From Haloarcula sp. H-GB4 (GTDB lineage Archaea; Halobacteriota; Halobacteria; Halobacteriales; Haloarculaceae): DNA of 64,000 nucleotides. The notes under the pieces were generated by a model, which saw only the letters and a list, made by a program, of their open reading frames with translations, did no database searches and was not told the DNA's origin. The position numbers were made by a program, and so were the translations under genes. Positions 24,493 to 32,053 of this stretch are shown piece after piece (positions within the stretch are counted from its first letter, which is position 1; the number at the start of each line of letters is the position of its first letter). The stretch is from the NCBI RefSeq assembly GCF_030848575.1, contig NZ_JAVDDX010000002.1, positions 806,001-870,000 of the forward strand, in the 5' to 3' direction.

Positions 24493-26559
24493 TTACACCG
24501 CAGGGAGATACGGTGTGAGAACGCGAATGAAATCGAGCGCGAAGGGGCCATACTGGAAGTACACGAGCCCCGAGAGGAGAAGGTACGCTGTCGTCAGCCC
24601 CGCCGGGAGTGCGAGGCCAAGCGTGACCATCCTAGACGGGACGCGGTCAGGAACGACTGTGCGGCCTAGTACAGTCCCGCCACAGACTGCTGCCCCACCG
24701 AGATTGAGGAGAGCATGGAACTGTACTGCCTCCCCAAGCGCCAGATCAAGTCCGGCAACGACGCCGAGTCCAAGGAGGAGACCACCAATTGTGCTCACAG
24801 CGTACCCGCCGGCAAGCCACCGCTTCGCATCGCTGACGGTTTCGTGGACGGCCGGAATCCGAACGACGCCGTACATAATAAGTGGGACCGTCGGCAGCAG
24901 ATACCGAACCGTAAGCTGTGTGTGGAGTGGTAAGCGACTCAGATAGACAAGCGTGAACGCAGCTGCCAGGGCTGTGACGAGAATATCAGTCTGTGTTCGA
25001 GGCGAATACTGCGACGGGCGGACACTCCATTGCCGTAGTCGCTGAGTAGCTGACCGGACCAAGACCACAGGAAGTGCCGCGACCGCGCCGAAAACCGGGA
25101 CGGCCTCGACCATCGTAAGTTCGATTGCCTCATAGGAATTAGGAGCATAGTTGATCCGTGGCGCGGAGCCGCTCCGCAAGAATATCTGGAACATTCGCTC
25201 CGGCGTAGTCAGGACGCCGAGACCGCGACTGACCGCATCCGAGACAAATTCTATTGCGGGTGCCGCAGGTCCCATGACCCGTTCGAACAGGCCGAGAAGC
25301 GGTGTTACAATCGGCGTTCCGGTATCACCGCCCGTCCCTGTGGAGTCACTACCACCGGTCCCGCCAGCACTTCCATCGGACCCCCCGCCAGTACCCCCAT
25401 CCGTTCCAGCACCCTCAGTGCCGCCAGCGCCACTACCCCCATCCGCTCCAGCGCCCTCAGTGCCGCCAGTGCCGCTACCGCCACCCGTTCCGGCATCGCC
25501 GCCGGTATCGGGTGTGAATTCGACGTTCGCACCACCAACGGCGGAGAGCAACCGCGGCGGTTTGACCGGGTTGCCAGAGATAAGGAAATTCGTCACGAGC
25601 ATCGGGAGCGACCCGAGGAAGAGCGCGAGGGCGACAACGGCCAGATGGACGAGCGAGTTGCGTCTTGCAGTGACAAGGTCCACGAGGGTCAGTATCACCA
25701 CCAGGAAGAACCCCTCGAAGGCATGGGTCCAGGTTACCAGCCCAGCAGTGATATACGCGCCAGCGCGAAAGCCGAGCCCGAGTCGGTGTCTGGAGTCGGC
25801 ATACGCAAGTCGGCTCCGAGCGAACAGGTACACCGTCGTCAGTAGCAACAACCCCACCAGAACGTGCCGTTTCGGAAGCGAAGCCCAGAATCCGACAGAT
25901 GAGGCGATACCGATTGCAACACCGGCCGCCAGAGCGACCGAGCGGTCGTGCCAGATGCTGACGAGGCGGTAGAGAACGACACTGGTCGTCGCCGCTGCAA
26001 GCATCGTCGAGATCTGGAATGCGGCTATTGGGATCGCGGTGTCCGGAAGGGCTGTCGCTGTCAGCGAACCAACCAGAAACAGGACGGCGACGAGGCCGCT
26101 ACCGACCCACAGAACCGTACGCCTAGCGGTATCGGTGTGGCGCTGTCCGAGCACGCTAACGTGAGACACAAAGACGAGTGCAGTGCCCGACCAGAGTCCA
26201 AGGAGCAATAGCCGGGGAGTGATGAGCACGGACAGCGCCTGAAGGGCCCAAACCAGCGGGACAGCCAGCAGGATCTGTCCGTAGTTTCGCCCGTACAGTC
26301 TGCCGCCGGACTCGTGCAGGCCCGGTTGGGCGCCGAGTGTCAGAGTGTACGGCGTCTCTGTGATGTGGAGGTGCCCGTTCGAGACAGCGACAAGCGCGTT
26401 GGCAGTTGTGTACGTGTCGGTGATGAAAATGCCAACGCGCCAGTAGAGCCCAAACGTAACGAGCAGGCCGAGCCAGAGAACATAGCCGTAGCGGTCACCG
26501 AACACAGCCGTTCCGACCTGTCGACACCGGCCCGTGAACCACTCGATGTCTCGAGTCAT
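24493..26559 (-). CDS. GT-C-like polytopic membrane protein with Gly-rich insertion
   Basis: A 688-residue protein with 10 or more predicted membrane helices. The segment after the first helix (ITDTYTTANALVAVSNGHL, about residues 47-65) recalls the first extracytoplasmic loop of GT-C glycosyltransferases of the PMT type. Residues 352-415 are a Gly/Ser/Thr/Asp low-complexity insertion (nt 25315-25506) with a repeated GAGGTEGAG unit, between a membrane helix and the C-terminal half. Its start overlaps the secreted-protein gene by 4 bases (ATGA). A glycosyltransferase role for the archaellum or surface is inference from topology and position; no characterised homologue is recognised. Confidence 0.7.
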   Translation of the reverse strand: MTRDIEWFTGRCRQVGTAVFGDRYGYVLWLGLLVTFGLYWRVGIFITDTYTTANALVAVSNGHLHITETPYTLTLGAQPGLHESGGRLYGRNYGQILLAVPLVWALQALSVLITPRLLLLGLWSGTALVFVSHVSVLGQRHTDTARRTVLWVGSGLVAVLFLVGSLTATALPDTAIPIAAFQISTMLAAATTSVVLYRLVSIWHDRSVALAAGVAIGIASSVGFWASLPKRHVLVGLLLLTTVYLFARSRLAYADSRHRLGLGFRAGAYITAGLVTWTHAFEGFFLVVILTLVDLVTARRNSLVHLAVVALALFLGSLPMLVTNFLISGNPVKPPRLLSAVGGANVEFTPDTGGDAGTGGGSGTGGTEGAGADGGSGAGGTEGAGTDGGTGGGSDGSAGGTGGSDSTGTGGDTGTPIVTPLLGLFERVMGPAAPAIEFVSDAVSRGLGVLTTPERMFQIFLRSGSAPRINYAPNSYEAIELTMVEAVPVFGAVAALPVVLVRSATQRLRQWSVRPSQYSPRTQTDILVTALAAAFTLVYLSRLPLHTQLTVRYLLPTVPLIMYGVVRIPAVHETVSDAKRWLAGGYAVSTIGGLLLGLGVVAGLDLALGEAVQFHALLNLGGAAVCGGTVLGRTVVPDRVPSRMVTLGLALPAGLTTAYLLLSGLVYFQYGPFALDFIRVLTPYLPAV

Positions 26560-27038
26560 CGCTCCACCTGCACTGTGACGTTTTCAGCAACGATTGTCTC
26601 GGAAGTTTCAAAGCTCTGGACCCGAAGCAGGACGGTTCCCCTGTACGCGTCTCGCTCCAGTGACGACCATCGTACCGCTCTGTCGCCCGGTGCGAGTCGA
26701 TATGTTCCGGACTGGCCGTCCGAAAGGACCTGCTCGTCTTCGCGGGAGATATCGAGCGCAGGGACCGCGACCTGATACAGCAGCCTCGGGCGGCCCGTGA
26801 CAGAGTCGACGGTCACGCTGGCATCCGGGACTCGGAGATATGCAACGTTCGTGCCGAACCGGCCGTTCGTGATCCGTATCTCTGATGTCGGTAGTTGTAC
26901 GGAACTGATAGCCGCCGTTCCGTCACCGATAGTCGTCGGCTGTGTCCTGACAGCGTCGACGCCGACGAGCGGTCCCGTCACGACGAGCGTTACCAGAATC
27001 AGCAGGGCGACAACCCTCGGCGGCTGGCGCGGGACCAT
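26556..27038 (-). CDS. Secreted or membrane-anchored haloarchaeal protein
   Basis: A 160-residue protein with an N-terminal signal-like helix (about residues 8-27, VVALLILVTLVVTGPLVGV) and a beta-rich extracytoplasmic domain. There is no Tat motif, no lipobox and no transmembrane segment at the C terminus. It is translationally coupled to the GT-C-like gene by a 4-base overlap, so the two products probably act together at the membrane. I do not recognise the family; conserved blocks such as EIRITNGRFGTNVAYLRVPD could be used for a search. Confidence 0.7.
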   Translation of the reverse strand: MVPRQPPRVVALLILVTLVVTGPLVGVDAVRTQPTTIGDGTAAISSVQLPTSEIRITNGRFGTNVAYLRVPDASVTVDSVTGRPRLLYQVAVPALDISREDEQVLSDGQSGTYRLAPGDRAVRWSSLERDAYRGTVLLRVQSFETSETIVAENVTVQVER

Positions 27039-27166
27039 TATCTACCCTACACACTGCTGTCCCCGGATTTAAATCCCTCGTCGGTTATACAGGCTGCTGT
27101 TCCTGTTCACCGCGACGGCTACCCGAGTGCAGATAGTTGTTGCGCCAATGACGGCAACGGTCCGTC

Positions 27167-27742
27167 TCAGAGTTCAGCACCGTCGGCGTCTTCGACGGCC
27201 TGTAAGAGGTCAGCGATGGAATCATCCGGTGTCAGTTGCGTCGACCGGACGAGCTGTTTGATGACCCCTGGCGGGTAGCGAACTGGCACGTTCGACTCCG
27301 ACAGCAGAATACCCAGCACTTCTTCGACCGGTGTCGACCCATCCATCTGGCGACCGTACCAGAGCATGAAGCTCTCGAAAACGGTGACGATATCATTGGA
27401 GGCGAGCTGTTGCTGGTCGACGTCGCCGTCGAACTTCGCGGTCACGTCGAAGCCGTATCTGGCGTTGGAGTCGGCCATCTGTTCAGCAAGCCACTCGTGG
27501 ACGTTCGCATCGGAGAACTCAGGAGCTGACGGCTCCGGATCTGGTGCAGGAGACGGCGGGGATTCAGACGCCGAATCCGATGAAACGTGGTTCCCGTAGG
27601 AGTCGTCAGTGCGGACATCCGACGAAACGACATAACGACCCTCGTCGATTTCAGTAACGTGCTCGTCGTCGGCAATATCGAGCTCTTCAGGCGAGAGTAC
27701 CTTGCCCTCTTCTGGATTCGGTTCGTCTGACCGCCGAGCCAT
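27167..27742 (-). CDS. Conserved archaellum-cluster protein of unknown function
   Basis: A 191-residue soluble protein with three parts: an N-terminal acidic region containing EEGKVLSPEELDIADDEHV, which looks conserved, a Pro/Ser-rich disordered linker (about 60-90), and a C-terminal helical domain (about 90-185, VHEWLAEQMADSNARYGFDV onward). I recall similar proteins only from haloarchaeal archaellum clusters. It has no membrane segment and no recognised enzymatic motif. It lies between the secreted protein gene and the archaellin genes on the same strand. Confidence 0.65.
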   Translation of the reverse strand: MARRSDEPNPEEGKVLSPEELDIADDEHVTEIDEGRYVVSSDVRTDDSYGNHVSSDSASESPPSPAPDPEPSAPEFSDANVHEWLAEQMADSNARYGFDVTAKFDGDVDQQQLASNDIVTVFESFMLWYGRQMDGSTPVEEVLGILLSESNVPVRYPPGVIKQLVRSTQLTPDDSIADLLQAVEDADGAEL

Positions 27743-27831
27743 AACGACTAGTGTGTGTGGCTATCGTATAACTCCGTCGCTGGTCAGGGTGGACGAAAAG
27801 AGAACTGCGTTGAACCGAAAAATGGCCGAAT

Positions 27832-28458
27832 TTAGAGGCTGACTGCGGAGTTACCAGACAGAGTCTCCGGGACGACCAGCCGAGCGGTCGTCGTGCCACC
27901 GGATTGGGTGTTCAGGCGAACCGTCGCCGTCTCACCCTCGCCGAGACCGTCACCGTCGCCGCTTCCGCGGATCTGTTCAGCGCTGAAGATGATCGTCGCA
28001 CGGTCGGACGGGTCGTTCAGAACTTGGCTCCCTGAAATCGAGTCGTCGTCGTCCTGAACATCATTGACAGCGAAGGAGGACCCGTCGGGGTTTGGCGTAT
28101 TACTGTATCCAGCCGAGGTGAGGTCGTACGAGCCAGTAGAGTCAACCCATTGAGCGATCGTACTACCGATGTCGATGTTCCCTGCACCGGGTGCCTTCTT
28201 GACGGTTAGCTTGACCGTGTTGATCGTGCTGCTGGATGATTGGATGTCTTCACCGACGGCGTTGACGAGCTGCAGTCGGTTCGTCACTTGGTCACTGCTC
28301 TGTTGTCCGGTTTCCTCTGCACTGCTCTGGAGGAAGCCGGCCGTGTTGATCAGGACGCCCGCAGCAATCGCCGCCACCAGCACCATCGCGATGAACACGA
28401 TCAGGGTGCCGATACCGACCTGCCCGCGGTCGTCGTCGTTCGTTAGTTCCGTTAGCAT
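27832..28458 (-). CDS. flgA: Archaellin A (second of the tandem pair)
   Basis: A 208-residue archaellin. The start is [17 protein letters not shown]; the prepilin peptidase site lies between Gly12 and Gln13, followed by the hydrophobic assembly helix (about 13-40) common to archaellins. The C-terminal half is a soluble beta domain ending SGNSAVSL. No N-x-S/T sequon is present in the whole protein. It is nearly identical to the upstream copy except in the middle (about 110-175). It has its own promoter region, which repeats that of the other copy. Confidence 0.95.
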   Translation of the reverse strand: MLTELTNDDDRGQVGIGTLIVFIAMVLVAAIAAGVLINTAGFLQSSAEETGQQSSDQVTNRLQLVNAVGEDIQSSSSTINTVKLTVKKAPGAGNIDIGSTIAQWVDSTGSYDLTSAGYSNTPNPDGSSFAVNDVQDDDDSISGSQVLNDPSDRATIIFSAEQIRGSGDGDGLGEGETATVRLNTQSGGTTTARLVVPETLSGNSAVSL

Positions 28459-28540
28459 TGTTGATCCGGGTCTGTCTGACCCTATCAGTTGACTCTTTTC
28501 ACTGGTAATAATACCTCCTCTCAAATTATGCGATTTGATA
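28456..28540 (-). promoter_or_regulatory. Duplicated promoter and leader of archaellin A
   Basis: An 85-bp segment ending at the archaellin A start codon is strongly similar to 29404-29488 at archaellin B. It contains, on the minus strand, TATCAAATCGCATAATTTG (TATA-like), GAGGAGGTATTATTACC with a Shine-Dalgarno-like GGAGG about 55 bp before the ATG, and a 5-bp hairpin GGGTC-AGACA-GACCC (28468-28482) just before the ATG. Similarity to the second copy stops beyond the AT-rich box. Confidence 0.7.
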
Positions 28541-28782
28541 ACCGAATATCTAGTGGTTGTAAACAACAGCCTCAGAGATCGAGGACAGTATCTATCCGAA
28601 AATAGACGCAGCGCTGAATTCTATCTCTGAGAGCAGTAGTCAACGAACAATGAGTATCGTAAGTCGCAGATGACTGTGTGTGCCGGAGTCAGTATTGCGT
28701 CGCAGGCTATCCGGTGAAAAGTGCGCAGAAGGCAGAATAAGCTATGCGTATGGCAGCAATTGAAACTGAAAGATATGACGTC
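28541..28782. other. Spacer between the archaellin genes, no gene seen
   Basis: About 240 bases between the archaellin A promoter block and the archaellin B stop hold no plausible coding frame. The sequence is moderately AT-rich and has no clear palindrome or T-run terminator. It is not similar to the sequence upstream of archaellin B, showing the duplicated unit ends at the promoter block. Confidence 0.35.
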
Positions 28783-29406
28783 TTAGAGGCTGACTGCGGA
28801 GTTACCAGACAGAGTCTCCGGGACGACTAGCCGAGCGGTCGTCGTGCCACCGGACTGCGTGTTCAGGCGAACCGTCGCCGTCTCACCCTCACCGAGGCCG
28901 TCATCAGCAGCGCCACCGCGGATCTGTTCAGCGCTAAAGATGATCACCGCGCGGTCAGACGGGTCGTTCAGGACCTGGCTGCCTGAAATCGATCCGTCAT
29001 CATCCTGGATATCAGCGACGGAGAACTCGCTTGAGCCTGGGTTACCGTCGTAGGTTCCTTCGTAGGTGAGGTCGTACGAGCCACTGGAGTCGACCCACTG
29101 GGCGATTGTACTGCCGATATCGATGTTCCCCGCACCGGGTGCCTTCTTGACGGTTAGCTTGACCGTGTCGATCGTGCTGCTGGACGATCGAATGTCTTCA
29201 CCGACGGCGTTGACGAGCTGCAGTCGGTTCGTCACTTGGTCACTGCTCTGTTGTCCGGTTTCCTCTGCACTGCTCTGGAGGAACCCAGCCGTGTTGATCA
29301 GGACGCCCGCAGCGATCGCCGCCACCAGCACCATCGCGATGAACACGATCAGGGTGCCGATACCGACCTGCCCGCGGTCGTCGTCGTTCGTTAGTTCCGT
29401 TAGCAT
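28783..29406 (-). CDS. flgA: Archaellin B (first of the tandem pair)
   Basis: A 207-residue archaellin that is a near copy of the 27832-28458 gene. The start is [17 protein letters not shown] with the same prepilin peptidase site and assembly helix. The variable region (about 110-170, [20 protein letters not shown]) differs from its twin, while the last 35 residues are identical. No N-x-S/T sequon is found. The pair looks like a tandem duplication with sequence homogenisation at both ends. Its leader carries the same hairpin and GGAGG block as the other copy. Confidence 0.95.
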   Translation of the reverse strand: MLTELTNDDDRGQVGIGTLIVFIAMVLVAAIAAGVLINTAGFLQSSAEETGQQSSDQVTNRLQLVNAVGEDIRSSSSTIDTVKLTVKKAPGAGNIDIGSTIAQWVDSSGSYDLTYEGTYDGNPGSSEFSVADIQDDDGSISGSQVLNDPSDRAVIIFSAEQIRGGAADDGLGEGETATVRLNTQSGGTTTARLVVPETLSGNSAVSL

Positions 29407-29488
29407 TGTTAATCCGGGTCTGTCTGACCCTATGCAACCGTTCTTTTCGCCAGTAATAATACCTCCCCCCAAATTATGCTACTTGATA
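29404..29488 (-). promoter_or_regulatory. Duplicated promoter and leader of archaellin B
   Basis: This block is colinear and of equal length with the one at 28456-28540. It has the same hairpin (GGGTC-AGACA-GACCC, 29416-29430), the GGAGG motif (29462-29466 on the plus strand as CCTCC) with TATTATTAC beside it, and the TATA-like GCATAATTTG. The differences lie mainly in the spacer between hairpin and GGAGG. Confidence 0.7.
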
Positions 29489-29783
29489 ATAGGTTGCTGA
29501 GCGTCTGAGGAGTGTATTTTCCAATAGAACGCCTATCATTTGGTCTGAGGAAGATAGCTGAACCATGTCGGCCCTAAGAATCAGATTTAATTGCTTCTGT
29601 AGGTCGGTATCAGCGGTGGAAATAGCCGGTCGTCCGGCGTGTGGTCGGAGGTATCGTGTTGCGTTCAAACTGGTGAATGGTGCGGTCTGTAGAAGAGAAT
29701 ATATTGAAACCGTGTCGACAGAGAGACCAAGCACAGAGAAATCAGCTCACAGGCAGGTCAGCTGATGTAGTCGAGGTATATAC
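29489..29783. other. Intergenic region, no gene seen
   Basis: About 295 bases between the archaellin B promoter block and the end of the small membrane-protein gene contain only short, unconvincing reading frames. Some AT-rich words (AGAGAATATATTG near 29695) could serve as promoters. No repeats or stable hairpins were noticed. Confidence 0.35.
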
Positions 29784-30059
29784 TCACTCGTACGTGACCA
29801 GACTGTACATTACGAACAGATAGCCGAAAGTCGTCAGCCCACTGTTGACTAACAACAACGAGCGGACACCCTCGAAATCGTTGATGAACGCGCTAATCAT
29901 TGTCGCGGCCGCGCCCGCGATTGCAAGCGAAAATCCCACTGAGAGGTGAAGCATCGCCTCCCGGGATGTCTGGACGTACGCGCGCATGGCCATCCCGACC
30001 ATTGTCAGTCCGGCTACGACGAACACAAGCGTCGATATGGCATAGAGAAGTTCTATCAT
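29784..30059 (-). CDS. Small three-helix membrane protein paired with a winged-helix gene
   Basis: A 91-residue protein with three hydrophobic helices (about 1-27, 40-62 and 69-90), resembling the small membrane proteins (DUF7521-like) that occur beside ArsR-like winged-helix genes throughout haloarchaea. The ATG at 30059 is preferred to a GTG two codons upstream, whose frame would overlap the palindrome. The helix-turn-helix gene is 83 bp upstream on the same strand. A TATA-like box and a perfect 16-bp palindrome sit directly upstream of the start. Function is unknown; a membrane sensor or regulator partner is possible. Confidence 0.72.
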   Translation of the reverse strand: MIELLYAISTLVFVVAGLTMVGMAMRAYVQTSREAMLHLSVGFSLAIAGAAATMISAFINDFEGVRSLLLVNSGLTTFGYLFVMYSLVTYE

Positions 30060-30060
30060 C

Positions 30061-30076
30061 AGCACTGTACAGTGCT
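30061..30076. promoter_or_regulatory. Perfect 16-bp palindrome at the start of the small membrane-protein gene
   Basis: AGCACTGTACAGTGCT is fully self-complementary and lies one base before the ATG at 30059. A TATA-like TTTAATAA (minus strand, about 30089-30096) is 15-25 bases further upstream, so the expected transcription start falls within the palindrome. This is the position of a repressor operator. The neighbouring winged-helix protein is the obvious candidate ligand, by inference. Confidence 0.6.
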
Positions 30077-30142
30077 ACAGCGAACCCGTTATTAAATCCA
30101 TGCTCGAAAATATCTTTCGTGATAACGCTGAGAAGAGAGCCT

Positions 30143-30478
30143 CTAGCGCTCGGATAGGGTCCGCCACGCCTCGTCGAGTTTGTTGGTCACTTCCGACCGC
30201 TCTTCGATGTGGACAGTCAGTTCATCGTCGAAGTCGACCCGGACTTCGTCCACGTTCCGCCGGTATACTTTGATACGTCGGCGGTCATCAGAGAGAATAT
30301 TATCGTGGAGTTCTAGGAGGTCATGTTCGGTCAGTTCATCGATCCGTCGATAACACGTCGCGATGGGGATTCCAAGTTCGTCGCTGAGTTCCTGTGCGGA
30401 GACCGGTTCATCCGTCGCGTCGAGAATTTCGGCACTGTATTTATTGCCAAGCGTCTGAAGAATCTCCCCTGAATCCAT
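30143..30478 (-). CDS. Winged-helix transcriptional regulator (ArsR-like)
   Basis: A 111-residue winged-helix protein. The HTH is at about residues 26-55 (SAQELSDELGIPIATCYRRIDEL), followed by a wing and a dimerisation helix. The ATG at 30478 is chosen over a TTG three codons upstream. It precedes the small membrane-protein gene by 83 bp, and the pair is a common haloarchaeal arrangement. Lying beside the archaellin genes, it may regulate archaellum or membrane-protein expression. An AT-rich promoter (TTTATTATTTGATAACG) lies just upstream of its start, giving an almost leaderless transcript. Confidence 0.8.
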   Translation of the reverse strand: MDSGEILQTLGNKYSAEILDATDEPVSAQELSDELGIPIATCYRRIDELTEHDLLELHDNILSDDRRRIKVYRRNVDEVRVDFDDELTVHIEERSEVTNKLDEAWRTLSER

Positions 30479-30634
30479 CGTTATCAAATAATAAATTCAG
30501 TCGATAATAAAGCTATCGCCTGTGATACCGAGTGAAAGAGAGACAAACACGCACCGCGGGACGTTTGTACGGAAACGGCGTTCTGTGTCGCTGTATCCGT
30601 CGTTCTCCGGAGTAATAATGACTCTATTCTATCG

Positions 30635-31360
30635 TTAAATTGGTGATTCTTCCTCGCTCATCATCGAGAAGGCGCTGGCGTTCTGGTGGACATCGATACC
30701 GCCGTGGTCAATCTCCATCGGATAGATATCCGTCTCAATATTCTGCTTTCGCATCTTGGCGACCCAGACGTATCTGTTCACGCCGGTATCAGTCGGGGTC
30801 TGGATGAGGTAGATGTTGCCGTCAGTTAGATAGTTCTCCAGTCCGATGTCGGTGTCCGGGAAGACGGCCCCTTGCTCGTTGGTCATCAGCGTCGTGAGAC
30901 CGCTGTCGCTGAGGATGTCAGTGAACTTCAGGAGATACGTCCGCTTCTCCTTCTCGTTTTCGAAGAACAATTCGAACATGGCAAGCGAGTCAAGCACCAG
31001 TCGATCGTAGTCACCGTCTTCGAGTTCCTCCAGGAGAATATCCAGCGAGGACGTGAAGTCGTTCTCGCGCAGGAGGACCTGCTTATCGTACACTTTGATG
31101 TCGCCGTTATCGACGTACTCTTGCCAGTTTTCGAAGCCGATGGATTCGGCGGCCTCCTGAAGGTCCGACTCGTCTTCCTCGAAGGAGAGATAGATGCCCT
31201 TCTCGTCGTACTTTTCGACGCCGTTGTAGATGTACTGGAGACAGAGGATCGATTTCCCGGCACCGGGGTTGCCGCTCACCAGTGTCGTCGAGTTCTTCAC
31301 AATGCCGCCGTTCAGAATGTCGTCGAGGCCCTCGATCCCCGTTTTGGTTTGCTCAATCAT
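30635..31360 (-). CDS. cirA: KaiC/RecA-like ATPase (CirA-like)
   Basis: A 241-residue single-domain RecA-family ATPase of the KaiC branch. Walker A GNPGAGKS is at residues 30-37, the catalytic EE at 61-62 (YLSFEEDES) and Walker B LVLD at about 121-124. A homologous KaiC-like protein (CirA) encoded in the haloarchaeal arl/che cluster is known to influence motility and archaellum expression in Haloferax; identity with CirA is inferred from family and location. It lies 88 bp downstream of cheW on the same strand and probably shares its transcript. The start is MIEQTKTGIEGLDDIL. Confidence 0.85.
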   Translation of the reverse strand: MIEQTKTGIEGLDDILNGGIVKNSTTLVSGNPGAGKSILCLQYIYNGVEKYDEKGIYLSFEEDESDLQEAAESIGFENWQEYVDNGDIKVYDKQVLLRENDFTSSLDILLEELEDGDYDRLVLDSLAMFELFFENEKEKRTYLLKFTDILSDSGLTTLMTNEQGAVFPDTDIGLENYLTDGNIYLIQTPTDTGVNRYVWVAKMRKQNIETDIYPMEIDHGGIDVHQNASAFSMMSEEESPI

Positions 31361-31448
31361 AGTTTCGGAAGGAACTGGAAGTTGATTAGATACTTCTCTG
31401 TCGGGAATGTTAAAAAGTCTTGCTGGTGTGTCGCTAAACAAACCGGAA

Positions 31449-31883
31449 TCAGTCACCAGCGTGGACGATGGCGGGGTCCACCCAGATAACAAAACTGTCA
31501 TCTCGCTTGATGACGCCCCGAATTGAGCCGGCATCGTTCGCGGGGGACTGGTCGACCTGCTCCGGAGTGACCTGCACGACCTGATACACCTCATCGACGA
31601 GCCAGCCGGCTGCGCCCTGTTCCTCGACGATCTCTGGGTCGAAGACGATAATTCGCTTCTCCGCACCCTCGTCTCCGATGCCGAAGACGACCTTGGGGTC
31701 GACGATTGATGTCGTGCGCCCGCGAAGGTCCATGACACCACGGACGTGTGGCGGGGCGTTCGGGACGGACGTGAGTTCGCCGATATCGACGATCTCAGTC
31801 ACGTAGTCGATACTCACGCAGTACGTTTCCGAGCCGAGCTGGAACTCGAGTACTTGGCCGGTGGTGGCTGACTGTGCTGCCAT
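31449..31883 (-). CDS. cheW: Chemotaxis coupling protein CheW
   Basis: A 144-residue CheW that links receptors to CheA. Visible signatures are LEFQLGSETYCVSIDYVTEIV (about 12-32), SVPNAPPHVRGVMDLRG (about 39-55) and the SIRGVIKRDDSFVIWVD end. It is transcribed away from cheB across a 170-bp divergent region. Downstream on the same strand is the KaiC-like gene. A TATA-like TTTATG lies about 35 bp upstream of the ATG. Confidence 0.95.
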   Translation of the reverse strand: MAAQSATTGQVLEFQLGSETYCVSIDYVTEIVDIGELTSVPNAPPHVRGVMDLRGRTTSIVDPKVVFGIGDEGAEKRIIVFDPEIVEEQGAAGWLVDEVYQVVQVTPEQVDQSPANDAGSIRGVIKRDDSFVIWVDPAIVHAGD

Positions 31884-32053
31884 TGCGGTTCTTATCCAAA
31901 CTGTCGCGGATAGTGGCGCATAAAGGTGCCTGCTGGGCTATCAACTTTGATTACGTGGGCGGAGTATTTATTTCGGGGCCGGACGGGATTTGGAAGTAGG
32001 TATGAGGATGTCTCGTTCGCCGATGTCTCCTGTCCGACGGGAGCGTTGGTGAT
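31884..32053. promoter_or_regulatory. Divergent cheW/cheB promoter region
   Basis: This 170-bp region separates cheW (minus) and cheB (plus). For cheB, TATTTATTT at 31965-31973 is a strong TATA candidate, placing the transcript start near 31998 and giving a leader of about 55 bases. For cheW, a TTTATG word near 31918-31924 lies about 35 bp before the start. No palindrome between the two was noticed. Confidence 0.55.

Noticed and set aside
29565-29765. 66-codon plus-strand frame between archaellin B and the membrane-protein gene
   Set aside because: It has Cys/Arg-rich composition unlike haloarchaeal proteins and no plausible promoter spacing.
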